From positions 1 through 16,108 of the forward strand of contig JADHVE010000026.1 in the NCBI GenBank assembly GCA_016784195.1: DNA of 16,108 nucleotides, written 5' to 3'. The translations under genes were made by a program, and so were the position numbers. The notes under the pieces were generated by a model that was given only the letters and a program-made list of their open reading frames with translations, made no database searches and was not told the origin of the DNA. This document shows positions 12,377-16,108 of this stretch, one piece after another. The DNA is from Candidatus Woesearchaeota archaeon (lineage in GTDB: Archaea > Nanobdellota > Nanobdellia > Woesearchaeales > GW2011-AR4). How positions within the stretch are numbered: position 1 is the stretch's first letter; each line of letters starts with the position of its first letter.

Positions 12377-12442
12377 TTGTGTTTAAGTTCCAATCAATTA
12401 CTGCGAAGCAGACTAAATGTCCGAAGGACTGGGGAGAGTTCC
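12377..12442 (+). repeat. Module C left composite inverted repeat
   Basis: TTGTGTTTAAGTTC (12377-12390) and GGGGAGAGTTCC (12431-12442) are exact reverse complements of 14509-14522 and 14470-14481, in mirrored order. A third pair, TGTTATATTC (12305-12314) with 14525-14534, lies outside them. Confidence 0.88.
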
Positions 12443-12470
12443 TTAGATAAAAAAGTTAAATTAATTTATT

Positions 12471-12490
12471 ACTTCAAAATAAATTGAAGT
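12471..12490. promoter_or_regulatory. Inverted repeat upstream of the Kunitz-protein promoter
   Basis: ACTTCAA and TTGAAGT are separated by six bases and end about 10 bases before the TATA box. The placement would suit an operator or activator site, but none is proved. Confidence 0.35.
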
Positions 12491-12500
12491 TATAATAATA

Positions 12501-12512
12501 TTTATATATAAA
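12501..12512 (+). promoter_or_regulatory. TATA box of the Kunitz-domain gene
   Basis: TTTATATATAAA is centred about 25 bases before the ATG at 12531, fitting a leaderless start. Confidence 0.6.
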
Positions 12513-12530
12513 ACCTATTCTTGATAGTAC

Positions 12531-13457
12531 ATGAAGAACAAGATCATATTATCAATTATGGGTATATGTATATTAGGATTAATAATCTTTAGTTTCTTAA
12601 AAATTACAGAATGTAATTCTTCATTAGGTGATTGCGATATAGAATGTAATGAAGGTCAAAAAGAAGTTTCCGAAGCCACTATGAATTCGCTTCCAGATGG
12701 ATATACTTTAGATACATATACTATTGAAAAAGTAACTGGTGAGACTTGTAAACAAAATTCAGATTGTGAAACACCTATGGATTATCTTGTGCAATCAAGA
12801 TGTCCTTTTACTTCACTTTGCTTAGAAAACAAATGTACAGTAGTTTGTCCTGATGTAAAAACTATTGAATTTCAGGGTGAAATAACCCAGATTCAAACAG
12901 AGATGGATGGTTCAATCTTAACTGTTGAAGATGGTGATGATGTTTACGAAGTTTTAGTGAGCATACCTAATCTGGGAGAAGAATATGTATCACATATAAA
13001 AAATATTGAAGTTGGCAAGTATATTCAAGTTATCGGAAATCCATTAAAAATAATGGATTCAGAGAGAATAATTGCATCCCAGATATATGTTGAAGGAACT
13101 TTTACTGGAGAACATCCTTGTAATCTTGAACCTGACGCAGGAAGTTGTGAAGCAGCAATGCCAAGATATTATTTTGATAAAGAAGAAGGAAAATGCAAAC
13201 AATTCTTATGGGGCGGTTGTGATGGTGTTGTTCCTTTTGATCTGTTAGAAGTTTGCAAAAGCACTTGTGAAAGAAGTATTCCAGAAAAACCAGCACTTAC
13301 TAAGGAATTATGCGAGAATGATGGAGGAAGAGTTGTTAATACTATAAATGATGATTGTGATGAAGATGAGATAAATATCGGAGAGATTGAAGGAGAAATT
13401 GATTGCAATTGTATTTGTTGTATGATTACAGGAGGACGTTCAACAAATGAAAAATGA
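12531..13457 (+). CDS. Membrane-anchored cysteine-rich protein with OB-like and Kunitz domains
   Basis: The 308-residue extracellular protein starts with an N-terminal hydrophobic segment (residues 4-24) and no clear lipobox. Residues 73-106 form a cysteine-rich block (Cys73, 79, 91, 97, 102, 106; C-x5-C, TPMDYLV, CPFTSLC, VVCP) resembling archaeal 'eight-cysteine-cluster' proteins. Residues 112-188 (EFQGEITQIQ ... GKYIQVIG) look like a small OB-type beta domain. Residues 197-246 form a complete Kunitz/BPTI domain: cysteines 197, 206, 222, 230, 242, 246 reproduce BPTI spacings except one residue shorter before the fifth. RYYFD, the GKC turn and WGGC also fit. The P1 position is Glu207 in place of Lys/Arg, so trypsin inhibition is not expected. 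A last Cys cluster (261-297) ends the protein. The role is inferred as protease inhibition or adhesion at the cell surface. The stop overlaps the next ATG. Confidence 0.8.
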   Translation: MKNKIILSIMGICILGLIIFSFLKITECNSSLGDCDIECNEGQKEVSEATMNSLPDGYTLDTYTIEKVTGETCKQNSDCETPMDYLVQSRCPFTSLCLENKCTVVCPDVKTIEFQGEITQIQTEMDGSILTVEDGDDVYEVLVSIPNLGEEYVSHIKNIEVGKYIQVIGNPLKIMDSERIIASQIYVEGTFTGEHPCNLEPDAGSCEAAMPRYYFDKEEGKCKQFLWGGCDGVVPFDLLEVCKSTCERSIPEKPALTKELCENDGGRVVNTINDDCDEDEINIGEIEGEIDCNCICCMITGGRSTNEK

Positions 13458-13945
13458 ATTTTTTAGAATTGTTTAAAAAAAATAAATTCGATGTTAGTCT
13501 AATTTATTACTCTTTATTAGTTACCTTACTAGCAAGTATAATGGTTTTTCTGGATTATAAACGAATTCTTATTTTTTCAGAAAACATAAACATATTGTTT
13601 CCATACTCGATCATATTCTATCCTTTTATCGGAATTATTGCTGAACTATTTTTCCATATGATTCCTATATACATATTGCTAAAACTTTTCAAGAAATCAA
13701 AAATAAACTATTTTATTATTTTTATTGTTTCATTAATTGAACCATTGTTTCAAATAATTTTTGGATTAGGCAATAACTCCCCATTAATGATTATGTACTT
13801 AGGTTTTCACATTTTCATTTTCAGCACGATACAACTCATAGCCTACAAAAGAACAGGTTTTTGGTCAATGTATATGTTAAGAATAATTTACTATGTCTTT
13901 TGGCACATAATTTGGGGCCATTATAGATTACAAATAATATTTTAG
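13454..13945 (+). CDS. Polytopic membrane protein, 163 aa, unknown function
   Basis: I do not recognise a named family with confidence. Hydrophobic segments lie at about residues 14-34, 46-62, 64-80, 84-104, 108-130 and 136-155, so five or six membrane spans are likely. Conserved-looking polar residues sit within the spans: Glu64 and His68 in AELFFHMIP, His near FHIFIF, and WHIIWGHYR near the C-terminus. That scatter of Glu and His in the membrane is reminiscent of CPBP/CAAX-type intramembrane proteases, but the defining E-E-x3-R motif is absent, so the comparison is weak. It overlaps the Kunitz-protein gene by four bases (ATGA), suggesting coupled translation and a shared job at the membrane. 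Confidence 0.7.
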   Translation: MNFLELFKKNKFDVSLIYYSLLVTLLASIMVFLDYKRILIFSENINILFPYSIIFYPFIGIIAELFFHMIPIYILLKLFKKSKINYFIIFIVSLIEPLFQIIFGLGNNSPLMIMYLGFHIFIFSTIQLIAYKRTGFWSMYMLRIIYYVFWHIIWGHYRLQIIF

Positions 13946-13952
13946 AGAAAGA

Positions 13953-13962
13953 TTTATTAAAT
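13953..13962 (+). promoter_or_regulatory. TATA box of the 98-aa membrane protein
   Basis: TTTATTAAAT is centred about 27 bases before the ATG at 13984. It indicates a separate leaderless transcript for the two small membrane genes. Confidence 0.5.
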
Positions 13963-13983
13963 ATTGGATTAATTATAATTAAA

Positions 13984-14280
13984 ATGATTGATAAAAATAA
14001 AAAATATCCTAAAGGACACTTCATGGGATATGGTTTGGCAATTGGAATCCCATTAGGCATGCCAATTGGGCTGGCATTAGGAGATATTGCATTTGGTCCT
14101 GCAATAGGTATGATGATTGGTTTTTTAATGGGTCTTGGATTTGAAAAAAAATATGAAAAAGAAGGTAAAATTAGACCAAGGACAAAAAATGAAAAAAAGA
14201 TACAAAAAAGAAATGCAATTGCAGTTTTGATTGGATTTGTCATTCTTGCATTGACTTTAATTGCAATAAAATTATTTTAA
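13984..14280 (+). CDS. Glycine-zipper small membrane protein, 98 aa
   Basis: Function unknown. Residues 14-52 form one long Gly/Met/Ala-rich hydrophobic stretch with repeated G-x3-G spacing (GYGLAIGIPLGMPIGLALG, GPAIGMMIGFLMGLG), which could make a tightly packed hairpin of two helices. A basic linker (EKKYEKEGKIRPRTKNEKK) follows, then a third span at residues 78-96. Proteins of this look are common, short and poorly conserved in archaea and Gram-positive bacteria. It has its own TATA box 27 bases upstream. The next small membrane gene starts one base after its stop, so the two are probably translated together. Confidence 0.7.
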   Translation: MIDKNKKYPKGHFMGYGLAIGIPLGMPIGLALGDIAFGPAIGMMIGFLMGLGFEKKYEKEGKIRPRTKNEKKIQKRNAIAVLIGFVILALTLIAIKLF

Positions 14281-14281
14281 A

Positions 14282-14428
14282 ATGAAATTAAGAAAAAACT
14301 GGATGCTTGGATTTTTGGGTATTATGAGTTTGATGGCTATACCACAATATTCAGTTGCAGGATGGATGGGATTATCCTGGGCTTTATGGATTGTATGGTT
14401 CATCTATTTCATACCGATAAAAAAGTAA
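14282..14428 (+). CDS. 48-aa two-span membrane protein, DUF3796-like
   Basis: This short ORF begins at an ATG one base after the previous stop. The product MKLRKNWMLGFLGIMSLM, then IPQYSVAGWMGLSWALW and IVWFIYFIPIKK, has two aromatic-rich hydrophobic spans and basic ends. The LGFLG opening and the W/F-rich second span ending in FIP resemble DUF3796-type micro-proteins, which have no settled function. Its tight coupling to the glycine-zipper gene and sensible membrane layout argue that it is real. It is the last gene of module C, and the repeat zone starts about 28 bases later. Confidence 0.65.
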   Translation: MKLRKNWMLGFLGIMSLMAIPQYSVAGWMGLSWALWIVWFIYFIPIKK

Positions 14429-14456
14429 ACAAGTTTTCGAGCTTAGCGAGTATATG

Positions 14457-14522
14457 TGTCCGAAGGACTGGAACTCTCCCCTTTTGTTTCTTTTTCTAAA
14501 AGAAAAGAGAACTTAAACACAA
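14457..14522 (+). repeat. Module C right composite inverted repeat
   Basis: TGTCCGAAGGACTGG (14457-14471) directly repeats 12418-12432. GGAACTCTCCCC (14470-14481) and GAACTTAAACACAA (14509-14522) invert the left-end elements. Between them lies TTTCTTTT-TCT-AAAAGAAA (14487-14505), another three-base-loop hairpin that could also end the module transcript. Confidence 0.88.
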
Positions 14523-14547
14523 TTGAATATAACATCCTGTTAGTTTC

Positions 14548-14585
14548 GTTTTCGGTTACGAAGTTCCGAAAAACTGCGTCCGCAG
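14548..14585 (+). repeat. Two adjacent hairpins downstream of module C
   Basis: TTTTCGG/CCGAAAA (14549-14555/14566-14572) contains a smaller alternative TTCG-GTTA-CGAA. It is followed directly by CTGC-GTCC-GCAG (14574-14585). Confidence 0.65.
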
Positions 14586-14591
14586 AGTCGA

Positions 14592-14642
14592 ATGGAGGTG
14601 AAACCGATGACTCTTAATCTTTCTGAGTCAAATATACTGTAA
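14592..14642 (+). CDS. Micro-ORF with Shine-Dalgarno (11 or 16 codons)
   Basis: GGAGGTGA (14594-14601) lies five bases before an ATG at 14607 that opens MTLNLSESNIL and stops at 14640-14642. An in-frame ATG at 14592 would add MEVKP. It is the strongest Shine-Dalgarno-like site I noticed, in a window where most starts look leaderless. The micro-ORF spans a TGACTC/GAGTCA hairpin (14608-14630) and ends 51 bases before mntA. It could be a leader peptide, a relic of an inserted gene, or chance. Confidence 0.3.
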   Translation: MEVKPMTLNLSESNIL

Positions 14643-14660
14643 AATGAAAAAAAAAGAAAC

Positions 14661-14670
14661 ATTTAAATAA
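14661..14670 (+). promoter_or_regulatory. Promoter of the mntA-hepT pair
   Basis: The AT box ATTTAAATAA is centred about 28 bases before the ATG at 14694. Between box and start, ACTTA and TAAGT form a short inverted repeat, a possible site for autoregulation by the winged-helix domain of the product. Confidence 0.6.
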
Positions 14671-14693
14671 TACTTAGCTTTAACTTAAGTAAA

Positions 14694-15260
14694 ATGGGTA
14701 AGCCATCAAAAGAAGAAATGGTTTTGGAGCTCTTCTTAAACGAGCCTGCAAAGCACTGGCATTTCAATCAGATAGTGGAAACTGCCAAAATCAGCGAACC
14801 CAGTACAAATAAATGGCTCAAAAGATTGATTAAAGAGAACCTCATCAAGAGAGTAAAACCCCGAGGTAAAATGCCTTATTTCATAGCAAATTTCAGGCAT
14901 GAAAATTACCGCAGTAAGAAAAAGATATATGCATTGGAAAAGATGTATGAATCAGGGTTATTGACAAAGCTGCAACAACTAAATAATGCAAAAGCTGTTG
15001 TGATTTTTGGCAGCTTTGCCCGCTCAGATTGGAATAGCCAGAGCGATGTTGATATTTTTGTTTTGGGTAATCCAGAAGATTTACGGTTTGGTATTTTATG
15101 GAGTGGATTGGGCTTTCAGGGAAAAGCAAGAGAGCTTCAAGTGCACAGCTTCAAATCAGTTGAAGAAACAAGAAACATACATTCTGGACTAATGAAGAAT
15201 GTAGTAAAGGGATATTTTATTAAGGGAAATATATTTGATATTGCCAAGGTGGAAGCATGA
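14694..15260 (+). CDS. mntA: MntA-like nucleotidyltransferase antitoxin with N-terminal winged helix
   Basis: The 188-residue, two-domain protein has a winged helix-turn-helix in residues 1-65 (HWHFNQIVETAKISEPSTNKWLKRLIKENL, wing at KRVKPRGKMPYF). The minimal nucleotidyltransferase motif G-S-x10-D-x-D follows at residues 105-119: GSFARSDWNSQSDVDIF. In studied MntA-HepT systems the MNT protein adds AMP to the HEPN toxin and silences it. The fusion suggests that this antitoxin also binds DNA and represses its own promoter. A leaderless TATA box precedes it, and the ATG of the HEPN gene overlaps its stop (ATGA), the usual tight toxin-antitoxin layout. It could alternatively be an MNT-HEPN pair with a non-toxic role. 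Confidence 0.87.
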   Translation: MGKPSKEEMVLELFLNEPAKHWHFNQIVETAKISEPSTNKWLKRLIKENLIKRVKPRGKMPYFIANFRHENYRSKKKIYALEKMYESGLLTKLQQLNNAKAVVIFGSFARSDWNSQSDVDIFVLGNPEDLRFGILWSGLGFQGKARELQVHSFKSVEETRNIHSGLMKNVVKGYFIKGNIFDIAKVEA

Positions 15261-15733
15261 GTAAATTAAAGAATTTAGATGAAGTCTACAACCAGTGCGT
15301 TGCAGAAGGAAACCTGCAAGAGCCGGAGGAGATTGACATAGAGAAAGTAAAATCCTTGCTTGATAATGCAGAGCTTGACTTAAAATCAATAAAAGATATT
15401 ACAACTATCCTTGAGAAAAACAAGAATTTTGGCAAAATCTGGAGCGACAGGTACGAGATTATCAGACAATTGGTGCAGGGCATTCTGCTCCTTGAAAAAG
15501 TCAGCTCAAACAATCATCAGTGCCTCTATGCCCGCAGTTGTGTAAAGCACCCTGAATGGGAAATAGATTGGGAGACTATTGAAACAATGAGGCTTCTCAG
15601 AAATGGAGTGCATTATGAAGGCAGGCCTGTTAATGCAGAAACATGGAAACAGTACAAGTTAAAGTTTGAAATCTACACAAACACATTCAATAAAATACTT
15701 AAAGAAAAGCTTAAGGAAATCACGTCTTGTTAG
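15257..15733 (+). CDS. hepT: HEPN-domain protein, HepT-like RNase toxin
   Basis: The 158-residue, mainly helical protein belongs to the HEPN superfamily. The diagnostic R-x(4-6)-H lies in ETMRLLRNGVHYEGR near residues 110-124: an Arg, then six residues, then His, with Tyr directly after the His. In characterised HepT the catalytic motif is R-x4-H-x-Y and the Tyr is the residue modified by MntA; here the Tyr is adjacent to the His, so the match is to the superfamily with a small variation. Helices around SLLDNAELDLKSIKDIT and RYEIIRQLVQGILLLEKV fit the HEPN bundle. It overlaps mntA by four bases. RNase activity is inferred from family only. Confidence 0.82.
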   Translation: MSKLKNLDEVYNQCVAEGNLQEPEEIDIEKVKSLLDNAELDLKSIKDITTILEKNKNFGKIWSDRYEIIRQLVQGILLLEKVSSNNHQCLYARSCVKHPEWEIDWETIETMRLLRNGVHYEGRPVNAETWKQYKLKFEIYTNTFNKILKEKLKEITSC

Positions 15734-15744
15734 GTTCATATTAT

Positions 15745-16108
15745 TTATTTAGGATTATAATCTCTAATAAGAATTCCACCCTCTGTTACAGCCGCGTTTC
15801 CCAAGGCTCTGTTTTCCATTATTTTTATTCCTTTCAGGTCTAATTGGCTGAAAACGCTGTTGTTGTAAACATATAATGGTACGAGTATACTTTCTGTATC
15901 TACAGGGGGATCCGCTCTTGCGCCCAAAGAACCCTGAAATAATTCAGCTAAGGAAACTCCAGGTATCCATGATGAAGGAATTCCAGTTCCCATTTGTATT
16001 GATGCTGAATGTATTTCCTCTCCAGGGTATGGAGCAGTATTATTATCTGAACCAAATTCACCGTGATAACCAGTAGGTCCAGCACTATCACTCCAGAATG
16101 TTCGGATA
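15745..16108 (-). CDS. C-terminal part of an unrecognised protein, partial at right edge
   Basis: On the minus strand the frame is open from the window edge to a TAA at 15745, giving at least 120 residues. The stretch includes FWSDSAGPTGYHGEFGSDNN, PYPGEEIHSASIQMGTGIP, SLAELFQGSLGARADPPVDT, ILVPLYVYNNSVFSQLDLKG and the end GGILIRDYNPK. There is no transmembrane tail or cysteine. Gly, Asn, Ser and aromatic content suggest a secreted or surface beta-rich protein, but I recognise no family. It converges with hepT, the stops being 11 bases apart. An internal ATG (15993) is not a credible start because the coding frame clearly continues upstream. Confidence 0.65.
   Translation of the reverse strand, partial: IRTFWSDSAGPTGYHGEFGSDNNTAPYPGEEIHSASIQMGTGIPSSWIPGVSLAELFQGSLGARADPPVDTESILVPLYVYNNSVFSQLDLKGIKIMENRALGNAAVTEGGILIRDYNPK

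Larger units (their letters stand above)
12226..12530. other. 305-bp non-coding zone rich in inverted repeats and hairpins
   Basis: No credible ORF lies here. In order it holds: the flavodoxin TATA box, the module B right inverted repeat, an attC-like hairpin (12285-12311), TTCC-GATA-GGAA (12315-12326), a T/A-rich hairpin with GTA loop (12347-12365), the module C left outer repeat (12377-12390), CTGC-GAA-GCAG (12401-12411), GTCC-GAA-GGAC (12419-12429), the module C left inner repeat (12431-12442), and the promoter of the next gene. Confidence 0.8.

Noticed and set aside
13836..14243. 135-residue minus-strand ORF opposite the small membrane proteins
   Set aside because: The hydrophobic, proline-rich product is the antisense of a glycine-rich membrane gene that has its own promoter and start.
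11077..14585. CRISPR array made of the short palindromes
   Set aside because: The hairpins differ in sequence and spacing, with no repeated unit and regular spacers, and no cas gene is present.

Overview
The window looks like a chromosomal segment of an AT-rich archaeon. It carries the archaeal RNA polymerase large-subunit genes in their split form (H, B'', B', A', A''), followed by eL30-like, NusA-like, uS12 and uS7 genes, with archaeal TATA boxes and mostly leaderless starts. A TTTA/TATA-type box centred 24-28 bases before the ATG recurs at many genes. Small membrane proteins, an archaeal Pth2, a DUF3796-like micro-protein and an MntA-HepT pair fit a DPANN lineage (Woesearchaeota/Pacearchaeota-like). 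That placement is an inference, not a proof.

Layout. (1) 1-760: the N-terminal part of peptidyl-tRNA hydrolase 2 and a 53-residue membrane protein, both on the minus strand. (2) 890-4939: one apparent transcription unit, tRNA-Asp(GTC), tRNA-Lys(TTT), rpoH, rpoB2, rpoB1. Each tRNA is interrupted three times, at the same places: D-loop, anticodon loop 37/38, and T-loop 59/60. All six junction pairs fit a bulge-helix-bulge with the cut after the second base of each three-base bulge. Splicing in silico restores 75- and 74-base canonical cloverleaves. (3) 5010-9849: a large hairpin, then rpoA1 (with an unusual charged N-terminal extension), rpoA2, rpl30e, nusA. (4) 9863-10966: rps12 and rps7 with their own promoter. 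The usual translation-factor neighbours do not follow.

(5) 11070-14640 is an accessory region made of three consecutive gene modules, each bracketed by its own inverted repeat and separated by zones dense in small hairpins, many with three-base loops. Module A holds a nitroreductase. Module B holds a flavodoxin on the opposite strand. Module C holds a secreted or anchored cysteine-rich protein with a Kunitz domain, a polytopic membrane protein, and two small membrane proteins. TCGCTGTTATA and related GTTATA/TATAAC words at the borders recall integron attC ends, but no integrase is in the window and the assignment is speculative. (6) 14594-15733: a short Shine-Dalgarno-preceded micro-ORF, then a winged-helix MntA nucleotidyltransferase and HepT-like HEPN toxin pair. 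(7) The right edge holds the C-terminal part of an unrecognised minus-strand protein.

How it works together: the core half supplies the transcription machinery, two ribosomal proteins and two tRNAs from linked transcripts, so RNA polymerase mRNA and multiply spliced tRNAs appear to share a precursor. The accessory half looks like a site of repeated small-module insertion next to the end of the conserved cluster.
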